In this document: piece by piece, positions 11,966-20,444 of the stretch | Position numbering within the stretch: position 1 is the stretch's first letter | Layout: the number at the start of each line of letters is the position of its first letter | Assembly: GCF_002088975.1 (NCBI RefSeq) | Contig: NZ_NCST01000103.1 | Coordinates: 62,001-126,000, forward strand | Direction of reading: 5' to 3' | From: Henriciella aquimarina | Lineage (GTDB): Bacteria; Pseudomonadota; Alphaproteobacteria; Caulobacterales; Hyphomonadaceae | DNA length: 64,000 nt | Position numbers and translations under genes: made by a program | Notes under the pieces: model-generated | Seen by the model: the letters and a program-made list of their open reading frames with translations, nothing else | Databases searched by the model: none | What the model was told of the DNA's origin: nothing

Positions 11966-12370
11966 ATGAGCAATATGGCTGAGACAGGCCTCATCATCGA
12001 GACGCTGGAACGGGCCGGCACCCTCTGTCCGGATCCCGGACCGCGAATCTATAAGCGACTGTTCGAGTTACGCCCGGAATTCGCGGACCTGTTCGTGATG
12101 GATGCGGGCGGCGAGGTTCGCGCAACGATGCTGGAGACCAGCCTGACTTGTCTCATCGGGATTGCCGAGGGCGACGAAACCCAGGCCATGCAACTGGCTG
12201 CCAACCGAAGCCATCACGAAGGCTATGGCATCGCAGAAGACGAGTTCGACATCATGTTTACCGCCATGCGGGACGTCTTCCGCGATCTGCTGGGAGTGGC
12301 CTGGACAGAGGCACATGAAGAGGCGTGGCACGCGCTTTTGGGCGAGGCCGCAGAAGTCCGTCACAGCTAA
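11966..12370 (+). CDS. Small globin-fold haemoprotein
   Basis: This 134-aa protein looks like a single-domain bacterial globin. The C-terminal half follows the flavohaemoglobin-type globin pattern: NRSHHEGYGI (80-89), then F..M...F..LLG..WT....AW. His84 aligns as the proximal haem ligand, with His83 adjacent. PEFADLF (37-43) supplies the CD-region Phe. No reductase domain follows, so it is not a flavohaemoglobin. AGGA lies 6 bases before the ATG. Likely roles are O2/NO binding or sensing, which is inference. It stands alone between the enoyl-CoA hydratase and the CBS gene. Confidence 0.72.
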   Translation: MSNMAETGLIIETLERAGTLCPDPGPRIYKRLFELRPEFADLFVMDAGGEVRATMLETSLTCLIGIAEGDETQAMQLAANRSHHEGYGIAEDEFDIMFTAMRDVFRDLLGVAWTEAHEEAWHALLGEAAEVRHS

Positions 12371-12406
12371 GCTGCGCGCGCCTCGGATTTCGATCCGTTA
12401 ACCCGT

Positions 12407-12431
12407 GGAACGCTGTCAGGGCCATCGTGTT
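12407..12431 (+). promoter_or_regulatory. EcfG-type general-stress promoter candidate
   Basis: GGAAC (12407-12411), 17 bases, then GTT (12429-12431). This matches the alphaproteobacterial EcfG consensus GGAAC-N16/17-(C)GTT, although the base before GTT is T. It lies about 130 bases upstream of the CBS protein start. The same GGAAC-N17-GTT geometry occurs upstream of the NepR-like gene. Confidence 0.5.
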
Positions 12432-12561
12432 GGTGGGGCATAAGAGGAAGCCTTCGGGAGAGGTGCCGGGCGTCTAGAAGAAGGCTCGCCGGCGTCGCGG
12501 CCATGTCAGGATCGTCCTGAGCCCGAACCCCTCAAAGGGCGAGCCGGAATGGAGGTTAGCC

Positions 12562-12978
12562 ATGCAAATCCGTGACATCATGCATCGTGATTGCAGCTTC
12601 ATCGGGTCCGACGAAAGTCTGCAGCTTGCGGCGACCAAGATGGAGCGCGAAGGTATCGGGGCGCTTCCCGTTGCCGATAATGACAAGCTGGTCGGGATGA
12701 TTACCGACCGGGACATCGTCACGCGCGCCGTGGCCACCAACAGGGATGTCCGTCATACGAAGGTGCGCGAGCTGATGAGCGACCGTGTGCTGTATTGCTA
12801 CGATGATGAGGACATTGAGAAGGTCGCTGAGAACATGGCCGAGCAGGAAGTCCGCCGATTGCCGGTGATGAACCGGGCGAAAGAGCTTCAGGGCATGGTT
12901 TCGCTTGGCGATATCGCGGCCAAGGCGTCCGGTAATGCCGCCGGCGAGTCGCTGAAGCGGATTGCCGAAGCGGCCTGA
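12562..12978 (+). CDS. Two-CBS-domain protein
   Basis: The 138-aa protein is almost entirely a CBS pair (Bateman module). The first CBS covers about residues 4-60 (IMHRDCSFIGSDESLQLAA ... LVGMITDRDIVTR) and the second about 70-130 (VRELMSDRVLYCYDDEDI ... MVSLGDIA). Such stand-alone modules bind adenosine nucleotides and sense energy state; a binding partner is not visible. GGAGG lies 6 bases before the ATG. An EcfG-like promoter upstream suggests stress induction. Its stop abuts the diguanylate cyclase stop on the other strand. Confidence 0.9.
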   Translation: MQIRDIMHRDCSFIGSDESLQLAATKMEREGIGALPVADNDKLVGMITDRDIVTRAVATNRDVRHTKVRELMSDRVLYCYDDEDIEKVAENMAEQEVRRLPVMNRAKELQGMVSLGDIAAKASGNAAGESLKRIAEAA

Positions 12979-14232
12979 TCAGGAAGCGATGCGCGCGCCA
13001 GCGGTGTCTGGCTGGCTTGCCGGCACTGGATAGCGCTGGCGCCTGATGGGGCGGCCGGGATCCTCTGGCTGCTCGGCGCAGACCACGCGGTCGCGTCCGC
13101 GCGTCTTGGCGGCATAAAGCGCCGCATCCGCCATGGGATAAGCGTCCTCGAACAGGGTCCGTGCGCCGAGTTCGGCAACGCCGAAGCTGGCGGTAATGTT
13201 GGCGTGATCGGGCAGCTGCGCAAGGCTGAGGTCTGCCAGTGTCCGTTTCAGGCGTATGGCCAGTTGACGCGCGCCCAGCATGTCGGTGCCGGGCAGGAGG
13301 AGGCAGAATTCTTCCCCGCCCATCCGGCCAGCCAGGTCGCTCGACCGGGTCTGGCGCATCAGAAAGGTGCCGAAGGCGCTGATGACGGCATCGCCGGCGG
13401 CATGGCCGTATTCGTCATTGATCAGCTTGAAGTGGTCGATGTCGATCAGGATGAGGCTGGCGGCGATGTCACCGGAGCGGTTTGCGCAATACTGACGCGC
13501 GGCTTCTTCAAAGGCGCGTCTCGTCTTCAGGCCGGTGAGGAAGTCGCGTTCGGCATCTTCGCGCAGGGCGTTCAGGCGCTGCATGACGCAGACGGCGATC
13601 AGGCTGCCGCCCATCGCTAGCAGGGACAGGGTGGAGATAACATTCATCGTGCCCCAATAGACTGTCTGGAAAAAAGTCTCCGGGGTGATCATCGAGCGGA
13701 TGATGTTGTAGGGCGCCAAGGTCATTGCGTTGAGGGTGCAGAGCAATAAGGCTGCATAGGTGGTCGCACCGGTCCAGTTGCGCTTCCAGATGCCCCAGAG
13801 CGAGAATGCGCTGACGACAAACATGCAGCCCTGCAGCGTGTTAATCCAGAGAATGCGCTGGCTGAGTTCGGCGGGCGAAGCCTGTATGATGGTCGCGCCG
13901 ACAACGCTGCTTGTGCCGATCGCTGCCAATATCAAAACGGGCATTTTTTTCGAAAAGGCGCGGTGGATACCGTCGAGCAGCAGGTAAAGGCCAGCTGCAT
14001 AGAATGTATTATGAGTGATCGCATTGGCGAGCGTGTCCTTGGCCAACACGAAATGGTTCAAGGTGAAGCCAATAGCGCCAAAAGCGAAGGCGACTGCGAA
14101 AGCCAGCGTCGCCTTGTCCTGGCGGTTATAGTACCAGAAACACAGGAAGATTGCGCACATGCTTCCTGCAACTGCCGGTACGGTCAGCCCGATGGTCGCT
14201 GCCTGATCCAAAGGCTCTGCCCCTGTCCTCAT
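12979..14232 (-). CDS. Membrane-bound diguanylate cyclase (GGDEF)
   Basis: This protein synthesises c-di-GMP from two GTP. It is 417 aa from ATG 14232. A TTG four codons upstream is an alternative, and the frame stays open beyond it into unrelated sequence. The N-terminal 220 residues hold about seven membrane helices forming an uncharacterised sensor. The C-terminal GGDEF domain (about 250-400) has the active variant GGEEF at 305-309 and an intact inhibitory site RxxD (RSSD, 296-299) exactly five residues before it. Catalysis with product feedback is therefore expected. It is downstream of the unrecognised membrane protein on the same strand. Confidence 0.9.
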   Translation of the reverse strand: MRTGAEPLDQAATIGLTVPAVAGSMCAIFLCFWYYNRQDKATLAFAVAFAFGAIGFTLNHFVLAKDTLANAITHNTFYAAGLYLLLDGIHRAFSKKMPVLILAAIGTSSVVGATIIQASPAELSQRILWINTLQGCMFVVSAFSLWGIWKRNWTGATTYAALLLCTLNAMTLAPYNIIRSMITPETFFQTVYWGTMNVISTLSLLAMGGSLIAVCVMQRLNALREDAERDFLTGLKTRRAFEEAARQYCANRSGDIAASLILIDIDHFKLINDEYGHAAGDAVISAFGTFLMRQTRSSDLAGRMGGEEFCLLLPGTDMLGARQLAIRLKRTLADLSLAQLPDHANITASFGVAELGARTLFEDAYPMADAALYAAKTRGRDRVVCAEQPEDPGRPIRRQRYPVPASQPDTAGARIAS

Positions 14233-14372
14233 TCCTACAGTCAAGCATGTATCAGCTATACGAGAATGAATGCTTAAAGCGTGTTTGGAAATTCGTGAGA
14301 CCCGTCGGTTTTCAAGGAAAATCCGCCGTTTTCGTCCTCTGCAGTCATGGCAGCGTGTGATGCCGCTAATGC

Positions 14373-15089
14373 TCAGGCAGAAGTGGCCCTCCTGAGAGGT
14401 AGGCGGCGGCCAAGTTCGTAAATATATGTCACGATAAACAGGTACAGGGCCGTTTCCTGGGCTTCGGATTCTCGCGGCACCAGATCGACCATGCCAAAAC
14501 TCTTGCGGGCTTCCTCGGCCAGGATCCAGAAGATCACGGTCGCGGCGCTGGACATGCAGACGGGGCCGGGCAGAAACACACCAAAGCGCTGGCGGACGTC
14601 TGACAGCTTTTCCATGTGACGGATGGCAGGCGCCAATATCAGGGTGAAAAGGGCGGCCAATTGAACAAGCGCTCGGGGTTTGTGGTTCAGCCAGGCGCTC
14701 GTATTGTGAAGATTGGTTTCGTCCTGGACATTGATGGCCGACCAGCCTTCTCCGGTCGACCAGCCAAAAAAATGCTGGCCCCAGCTGGCCTCTTCTCCAG
14801 CAATATAGACACAGCCCAGGGCAAATATGATCAGCCACGGCTTCATGAGCGGGATATGACCGGTCTGGCGTGTCCCGCGATAGAAGATCGCCAGCCCGGC
14901 GCCGATGAGCGGAATGATGACCTGGGACATTTCGACCGGCGGCCAGCCTTCCTCGAACAGCCAGGCGCTGAGTTCCGGGGCTGTGAAATGGATCAGGATA
15001 ACGACCAGGCTGAACGCAATCGGAAGCGCTGCGAGCGCCAGGAAGCATGGACGTGAAATGGGCGTGTCTGGGAGAGGGCGATCTGCCAT
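14373..15089 (-). CDS. Uncharacterised multi-pass membrane protein with EEASWGQ motif
   Basis: I do not recognise a characterised family for this 238-aa protein. About six hydrophobic segments can be seen (near 15-35, 54-69, 85-98, 138-155, 175-192 and 212-226). The striking part is a polar, conserved-looking stretch at about 99-127, beginning GEEASWGQHFFGW and ending with N-L-H-N. Similar EEISWGQ motifs occur in membrane proteins of unknown function, as I recall. It has no strong ribosome-binding site, and a palindrome sits a few bases upstream of ATG 15089. It lies between the DksA-like and diguanylate cyclase genes on the same strand. Confidence 0.75.
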   Translation of the reverse strand: MADRPLPDTPISRPCFLALAALPIAFSLVVILIHFTAPELSAWLFEEGWPPVEMSQVIIPLIGAGLAIFYRGTRQTGHIPLMKPWLIIFALGCVYIAGEEASWGQHFFGWSTGEGWSAINVQDETNLHNTSAWLNHKPRALVQLAALFTLILAPAIRHMEKLSDVRQRFGVFLPGPVCMSSAATVIFWILAEEARKSFGMVDLVPRESEAQETALYLFIVTYIYELGRRLPLRRATSA

Positions 15090-15093
15090 ACTC

Positions 15094-15108
15094 TAAATCT
15101 CCGATTTA
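15094..15108 (-). promoter_or_regulatory. Perfect palindrome directly upstream of the membrane protein start
   Basis: TAAATC-TCC-GATTTA is a perfect 6-3-6 inverted repeat starting only 4 bases upstream of ATG 15089. At this position it would overlap the ribosome-binding region, as an operator or an RNA hairpin. No regulator is identified. Confidence 0.3.
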
Positions 15109-15340
15109 AGTCTCCCAGACTTCGATCGGCGATATGGGGCGTGACGGATTTATGACAATATGCGATTTATTCACGAATGCGCGAAACCTGTGGATAAGAG
15201 ACGGGTCCTGAGGCTGTTGCGATAACAACAGGATGCGCGTGGGGCGAAGTGTTGTGCGGCCGGATAGAGACGGTGGGCATGCCACAAGCTTCTCCCGGCT
15301 CACGCTCTGGGGAGTGCAAGTTTCGGTTGAATGCTTGTTT

Positions 15341-15679
15341 TTAGCTTGCGCAGCCGATGCAGCGTGTGGCGGCCGGGTCGGTTTTGAGCCGGCCGGGCGC
15401 GATCGGTTCGGCACATTCGGTACAGTAGCCGAACTCGCCGTCTTCAAGACGCTGGAGGGCTGCTTCGAGGGCCCGGACACGCTGCTGACGCCGGGCCTCG
15501 GCCGCTTTCGACATCGCCTGGACCTGGAGCGAATCGATGCGCGAGACACGCCCGATGCTCTGCTGGTCGAGTTCGACCGGTTTGCGGTCACCTTCCGACC
15601 GCTCGCGCAAAGCTTTCAGTTCGTTCAGCTCCTCGCGAATGAGGGGCTCAAACATGAGGGCAAGCTCTTCATCGGTCAT
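15341..15679 (-). CDS. DksA/TraR-type C4 zinc-finger protein
   Basis: This is a short (112 aa) member of the DksA/TraR family, which binds in the RNA polymerase secondary channel with ppGpp. The coiled-coil helices occupy about 5-75. The C-terminal zinc finger is CTECAEPI...RLKTDPAATRCIGC, with all four cysteines. ATG 15679 gives MTDEELA; an ATG three codons upstream is equally possible, and the frame stays open further. It is shorter than DksA (about 150 aa) and lacks its usual leader, so it is better called DksA-like. The promoter region is shared with the divergent TonB receptor. Confidence 0.85.
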   Translation of the reverse strand: MTDEELALMFEPLIREELNELKALRERSEGDRKPVELDQQSIGRVSRIDSLQVQAMSKAAEARRQQRVRALEAALQRLEDGEFGYCTECAEPIAPGRLKTDPAATRCIGCAS

Positions 15680-15756
15680 GGGCGCCATTGGACCAGACTG
15701 TACCCACGGCGCCAAGTCAGGATCCTGTCGCGGCAGGGCTGAAAAGGGCAACAGAC

Positions 15757-15918
15757 TTTGCGTCTTTGAGAATTTTGCGAATATTTGCAAATTTTGCGTG
15801 ATCTGTCGTGCGCTAAAAATGGCTTTTCATTACCACTTAAAGGCACAATGAGCGAGCTTTATCGCAATCATGGCGGAAAAGTGAAGATTTTGGTTTGCAA
15901 TCTTTGCGCATTTTTGCG
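15757..15918 (+). promoter_or_regulatory. Array of TTTGC[G/A] repeats in the dksA-like / TonB receptor intergenic region
   Basis: TTTGC occurs at 15757, 15774, 15784 and 15793, with a degenerate TTTGA at 15765, so the phase is 8-10 bases. It recurs at 15894, 15903 and 15913. The composite TTTGCAA-N2-TTTGCG is present twice, at 15784-15798 and 15894-15908. The first contains the perfect palindrome GCAAA-T-TTTGC. This looks like a pair of operators about 110 bases apart, suited to looping by a LacI-family repressor such as the one at 32584. It could also control the dksA-like gene. Confidence 0.45.
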
Positions 15919-15967
15919 ATACGCTGTCAGCGACGAGATAAAAGCTCGCATTGTCAGGGAGGAAAAT

Positions 15968-18826
15968 ATGGCAATCACGGAGTCCATCCGGGGCAGGCTG
16001 CTTGCAGGCGCTGCGACTGGGGCCATGCTGATGTTCGCTGCGCCCGCGCAAGCGCAAGAGACTGACACCGAAACAACCGCGCAAACGCCCGCCACCGTCG
16101 ATGAAGAGACTGGCCAGGAAGATGGCACGGCGCGCCTCGATGTGGTGACCGTGTCGGGTATTCGCGGCTCGATCCGAAATTCCCTGAATGTCAAAAAGAA
16201 CGAGACCTCCATCGTCGAGGCGATTTCCGCGGAAGACATCGGCAAGCTGCCGGATCTGTCCATTGCCGACTCGCTGGCACGTTTGCCGGGTGTCACTGCG
16301 CAGCGTGTGCGCGGCCGTTCTCAGCAGATCTCCATCCGTGGCCTTGGTCCGGACTTCTCGCTGGCGCTTCTGAATGGCCGCGAGGTCGTTTCCGCCGGCA
16401 ACAATCGCGGCGTCGAGTTCGACCAGTTCCCCTCCGAACTCATCGCCCAGGGCGTGGTCTACAAGTCGCCGGATGCGACACTCGCCGCGACCGGCATTGC
16501 CGGGGCGGTCGATCTGCGCACGGTGCGCCCGCTCGATTATTCGAACCGTCAGTTCAACCTGTCCGGCAAATATGTGCTTAACGACAACGGCCAACTCAAT
16601 CCCGATTTCGACGATGACGGCTATCGCTATTTCGCTTCCTATATCGATCAGAACGAGGCCGGCACGATTGGCTGGTCGCTGGGCGCCACCATCCAGTCCA
16701 ACCCGACGCAATTCTATTCGCGCGAACTGAAGACCAATCAGGGGCAGACCTCCTCGACCGAGCCGGGCGGTGGAACGATCTATCCATCGGACAATCCGCG
16801 CACCGGCGTTTCCTCGCGTGAGTTCGAGCGCACATCGGTTGCCGGCACGCTGCAATTCGAGCCGAGCGGCCGCTGGCAGACGGTGGTCGATGGTTTCTAT
16901 ACGGATACGGAAGACTCCGGCATCTTCCGCGGTGTCGAAACGCCGATTGCCTCGTGGAGCGGGACGAGTGCGGATGTCACGCCGGGCAATGGCGCTTTCG
17001 CCGACTCGGCCACCTACGCGCCGGTCAATCCGATCCTGCGCACCGATACCGAGGGCAGCCAGGCGGAGATCCTCGCGCTCGGCATCAACTCCACCTACGC
17101 CGTGACCGAGCGTCTGAGCATCACGGGCGATGTCAGCTATTCGAGCCTCGACCGCTCCGACGTCGACTACGAGTCCTATGCAGGCACCGGCTTTGCCGGC
17201 TCCGGCCCGACCGACACGCTGCGCTTCACCTTCCCGGACAATGGCGAGTACAGTATTGGCCACGATCTTGACTATACCGATCCGGGCACGGTGGTGCTGA
17301 CCGATCCGGGCGGCTGGGGACAGGTCGGCTTCCTGCGTGAGACCGACATCGAGGACGAGCTTTCCCAGATCCGTCTGGAGGCGGAATATGCCCTCGATGT
17401 GCCCTTCATTTCAGGCCTGACGGGCGGGGTGCTCAAGACTGACCGCGAGAAGACGTTCAACGACAACCCCTTCTATCTGCGCGAGTCCGAAGCCTTCACC
17501 GATGGTGAGGTGACGATCCCCGATGGCTCCGTCATCGGCCAGACCGATAGCGGCGATATCGGCCTCGACATCATTGCCTACAATCCGGGGCCTCTGCTGA
17601 GCGACGGCACCTATTTCGTGCAGGATTGCGAAGAGGTCGCCGGCTGTGTTGAAACCGAATGGGTCGTCGAGGAAGACGTCACGACCTGGTACGGCATGGC
17701 GACCATCGACAGCGAGATTGGCGACATGCCCCTGCGCGGCAATGTCGGCTTCCAATATGTCGACACGACGCAGACTTCGACTGGCACGCTCGCCGGTAGC
17801 GGGACCCAGACCATCGAGGAAGACTATACGAACTTCCTGCCGAGCCTGAACCTGTCGCTTGAGGTGATGCCGGATACGCTGGTCCGTTTTGCCGCGGCGA
17901 AGACGCTGACGCGCGCCCGGCTCGACCAGCTCGCGGCGAACCAGAGTTTCAACCGCAACACACTGGTCTGCCCGGACGGCAATGGCGATGGCGTGCCCGA
18001 TGCGGTGGTCGATGCCGATCCGCCGGAGCGGACCTGTTCGACCCTGGAGGGCGGCAACCCCTTCCTGCGGCCCTACAAGTCGACCCAGTTCGACATCGCT
18101 TTCGAGAAGTATTTCGGTGAGGCCAGTGCCCTGTCGGTCGCTTTCTTCCGCAAAGAGTTCGACGACTGGGTGCTCGACCGCTCTGTCATCGTCGACGGTA
18201 CCCAATATTATGAGGCGAGCGGGCTTGGCGATTTCGCGGCAAATAATCCCGAGGTCGTGCCGACGCGTCTTAGCGGGCCGGTCAACTTTGCGGATGGCTC
18301 GATGGAAGGCTATGAGCTGACCGCGCGGATCAGCCTGGATGATGTGGTCGAGATGCCCCCGGCGCTGGAAGGTTTCGGTTTCGGCGCATCCTACACCTTT
18401 ACCGAGAATGGGTTGGAGGACGAGACCGGCAATGAGATCACCATTCCGGGGCAGTCGGACATCGTCTGGTCGGGGGATGTCTATTACGAGAACCATGGCT
18501 GGCAGGCGAAGTTGAGCGCGCGTCGCCGCTCCGGCTTCCTCTCGGAAATCCTGCAGTTCGACGGCACGCTGAGCGGCGCGCGGGCGATGGACGAAACCAT
18601 TCTCGACGCCCAGATCGGTTATGAGTGGGGTAGCGGTCCGCTGGAAGGCTTTGCGGTCAATCTCGAAGTCTACAACATCACCGACGAGCCGTTCCGCACC
18701 GAGAACCAGCTCTTCTATGATCCGGCCGTTGCCGGCGGGCCTGATGTTCCGACATCGGAGTATTTTGTCAGCCGTCACGAGCTTTACGGCACGACCTATA
18801 ACTTCACGATCTCAAAATCCTTCTAG
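15968..18826 (+). CDS. TonB-dependent receptor, Xanthomonas/Caulobacter type (likely maltodextrin receptor)
   Basis: This outer-membrane receptor of 952 aa probably imports starch oligosaccharides. GGGAGG lies 6 bases before ATG 15968; a longer frame upstream has no coding character. The Sec signal ends APAQA (residue 29). The TonB-box region is VVTVSGIRGSIRNSLNVKKN, then a plug with EDIGKLPDLSIADSLARLPG and RGLGPDFSLALLNGREV, the signature of the TonB-Xanth-Caul family. The barrel ends with Phe (FTISKSF). Its substrate is inferred from the adjacent amylase, glucosidase and MFS genes. A halogenase-like gene follows after a terminator. Confidence 0.93.
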   Translation: MAITESIRGRLLAGAATGAMLMFAAPAQAQETDTETTAQTPATVDEETGQEDGTARLDVVTVSGIRGSIRNSLNVKKNETSIVEAISAEDIGKLPDLSIADSLARLPGVTAQRVRGRSQQISIRGLGPDFSLALLNGREVVSAGNNRGVEFDQFPSELIAQGVVYKSPDATLAATGIAGAVDLRTVRPLDYSNRQFNLSGKYVLNDNGQLNPDFDDDGYRYFASYIDQNEAGTIGWSLGATIQSNPTQFYSRELKTNQGQTSSTEPGGGTIYPSDNPRTGVSSREFERTSVAGTLQFEPSGRWQTVVDGFYTDTEDSGIFRGVETPIASWSGTSADVTPGNGAFADSATYAPVNPILRTDTEGSQAEILALGINSTYAVTERLSITGDVSYSSLDRSDVDYESYAGTGFAGSGPTDTLRFTFPDNGEYSIGHDLDYTDPGTVVLTDPGGWGQVGFLRETDIEDELSQIRLEAEYALDVPFISGLTGGVLKTDREKTFNDNPFYLRESEAFTDGEVTIPDGSVIGQTDSGDIGLDIIAYNPGPLLSDGTYFVQDCEEVAGCVETEWVVEEDVTTWYGMATIDSEIGDMPLRGNVGFQYVDTTQTSTGTLAGSGTQTIEEDYTNFLPSLNLSLEVMPDTLVRFAAAKTLTRARLDQLAANQSFNRNTLVCPDGNGDGVPDAVVDADPPERTCSTLEGGNPFLRPYKSTQFDIAFEKYFGEASALSVAFFRKEFDDWVLDRSVIVDGTQYYEASGLGDFAANNPEVVPTRLSGPVNFADGSMEGYELTARISLDDVVEMPPALEGFGFGASYTFTENGLEDETGNEITIPGQSDIVWSGDVYYENHGWQAKLSARRRSGFLSEILQFDGTLSGARAMDETILDAQIGYEWGSGPLEGFAVNLEVYNITDEPFRTENQLFYDPAVAGGPDVPTSEYFVSRHELYGTTYNFTISKSF

Positions 18827-18855
18827 GATCCTCAATTACCTCCCGGATCGTGAGT

Positions 18856-18885
18856 GGCCCGCCCCGACCAGGGCGGGCCTTTTTT
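18856..18885 (+). terminator. Intrinsic terminator after the TonB receptor gene
   Basis: GGCCCGCCC (18856-18864) pairs with GGGCGGGCC (18871-18879) around CGACCA, followed by six T residues. It separates the receptor from the halogenase-like gene at 18936, which therefore needs read-through or its own promoter. Confidence 0.9.
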
Positions 18886-18935
18886 CTTGGGCTGGCAGAG
18901 CTAAGCTTTGCGGTCAGTATGAACAGGACAAGGGC

Positions 18936-20444
18936 ATGGCGCGGCCGCAGATCGAAAAGGTGGTAATTGCCGGTGGCGGCACGGCGGGCTGGATCACGGC
19001 GGCTGCCCTGCGCAAGCTGCTGCCCGCCCATCTCGACATCACGCTGATCGAGTCCGAGCAGATTGGTACGGTCGGGGTGGGGGAAGCGACCATCCCGCAG
19101 ATCCGCCGATTGAACGCCATTCTCGGCCTCGACGAGGATGCCTTTGTCCGGGACACCCGGGCGAGCTTCAAGCTCGGCATCGAATTCTCCGACTGGGGGC
19201 ATATCGGCGAGCGCTATCTCCACACTTTCGGCGATCCGGGCATCAACCTTTCCAGTCTGCAGTTTCATCATTACTGGCTGCGCGCGCGGGCCGAAGGCAG
19301 CGCCGCCAGCCTGTGGGACTATTCCCTGCATCATCGTGTCGCCTATGCGAACAAGTTCGGGCGGATGGAACGGGTCGGTAATACGCCGATGACGGGGCTT
19401 GCCTATGCCTTTCATTTCGATGCCACGCTCTATGCCGCCTGCCTGAGACGCCATGCCGAGGCCGCTGGCGTGAGGCGTGTCGAAGGGCGGATCACCGGCA
19501 CCGATCTGAACGGCGAAACGGGTTTTATCGAGGCGGTGCAGCTGGAAAACGGTGAGCGTGTCGCGGGCGAACTCTTCATCGATTGTTCCGGTTTTCGCGG
19601 CCTGTTGATCGAGGGCGCGCTCGGTGTCGGCTATCGTGACTGGTCCCACTGGCTGCCCTGCAACCGGGCGCTGGCCGTGCCCTCCGAACAGACCGAGCCG
19701 CTTTTGCCCTACACCAGGGCGATGGCGCGCGAGGCCGGTTGGCAGTGGCGCATTCCACTGCAGCACCGCACCGGCAATGGCCACGTCTTCTGCGACGCGT
19801 TTATGGACGAGACGCGCGCGGCAGACCTGTTGCTCGCCAATCTCGACGGCCGACCGCTCGCCGACCCGAAGCCCTTGCGCTTCACGACCGGGCGGCGCGA
19901 GCGGTTCTGGGCGAAGAATTGTGTTTCCATCGGGCTATCGAGTGGTTTTCTGGAGCCGCTTGAATCGACCTCGATTCATCTCATCCAGTCGAATGTCTCG
20001 CGTCTCGTCGAGCTTTTCCCGACTCGCGATTTCGAAGCTGCCAATATCGAGGAGTATAATCGCCGGGTCGGCCACGAATATGAGCTGATCCGCGATTTCC
20101 TGATCCTGCATTATCACCGCACCGACCGCGATGACTCCGAGTTCTGGCGCTATTGCGCGACTATGGATGTGCCGGACAGCCTGAAGGCGAAAATGGCTCT
20201 CTTCGAGGGCGGCGGGCACCTGTTCAAGGATCCGGAAGACCTTTTCCGCGAGTCGAGCTGGGTGCAGGTCATGGTGGGGCAGGGGCTGATGCCGAAAGGC
20301 TATCACGCCATGGCAGACCGTCTGTCATCGGAGCAATTAGCGCGTTTCCTCTCCGACGTGCAGGCGATCATCGCCAAGGCCGAAGCCCAGCTGCCGGGGC
20401 ACACCGACTTCCTGCGTTCTCACTGCAAGGCTGATTTGCAATAG
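18936..20444 (+). CDS. Tryptophan-halogenase family flavoprotein (first of two)
   Basis: This 502-aa protein belongs to the flavin-dependent tryptophan halogenase family. It has the FAD motif GGGTAGW (13-19). Lys79 in SFKLGIEF takes the position of the catalytic lysine of PrnA. WQWRIP is at 269-274, and the LEPLEST segment has Glu343-Ser344-Thr345, matching the PrnA Glu346 halide-site region. All hallmark residues are therefore kept. There is no biosynthetic cluster nearby; the gene lies in a starch locus behind a TonB receptor, so the substrate is unlikely to be free tryptophan. AAGGG lies just before the ATG. Its 3' end overlaps the second paralog on the opposite strand by 25 bases. Confidence 0.9.
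   Translation: MARPQIEKVVIAGGGTAGWITAAALRKLLPAHLDITLIESEQIGTVGVGEATIPQIRRLNAILGLDEDAFVRDTRASFKLGIEFSDWGHIGERYLHTFGDPGINLSSLQFHHYWLRARAEGSAASLWDYSLHHRVAYANKFGRMERVGNTPMTGLAYAFHFDATLYAACLRRHAEAAGVRRVEGRITGTDLNGETGFIEAVQLENGERVAGELFIDCSGFRGLLIEGALGVGYRDWSHWLPCNRALAVPSEQTEPLLPYTRAMAREAGWQWRIPLQHRTGNGHVFCDAFMDETRAADLLLANLDGRPLADPKPLRFTTGRRERFWAKNCVSIGLSSGFLEPLESTSIHLIQSNVSRLVELFPTRDFEAANIEEYNRRVGHEYELIRDFLILHYHRTDRDDSEFWRYCATMDVPDSLKAKMALFEGGGHLFKDPEDLFRESSWVQVMVGQGLMPKGYHAMADRLSSEQLARFLSDVQAIIAKAEAQLPGHTDFLRSHCKADLQ

Noticed and set aside
14233-15048. N-terminal extension of the diguanylate cyclase into the upstream membrane gene
   Set aside because: The extra sequence overlaps a real gene in another frame and shows no membrane or GGDEF character.
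15830-18778. Two long open frames antisense to the second TonB receptor
   Set aside because: Both follow the receptor reading frame on the opposite strand and lack any recognisable motif.
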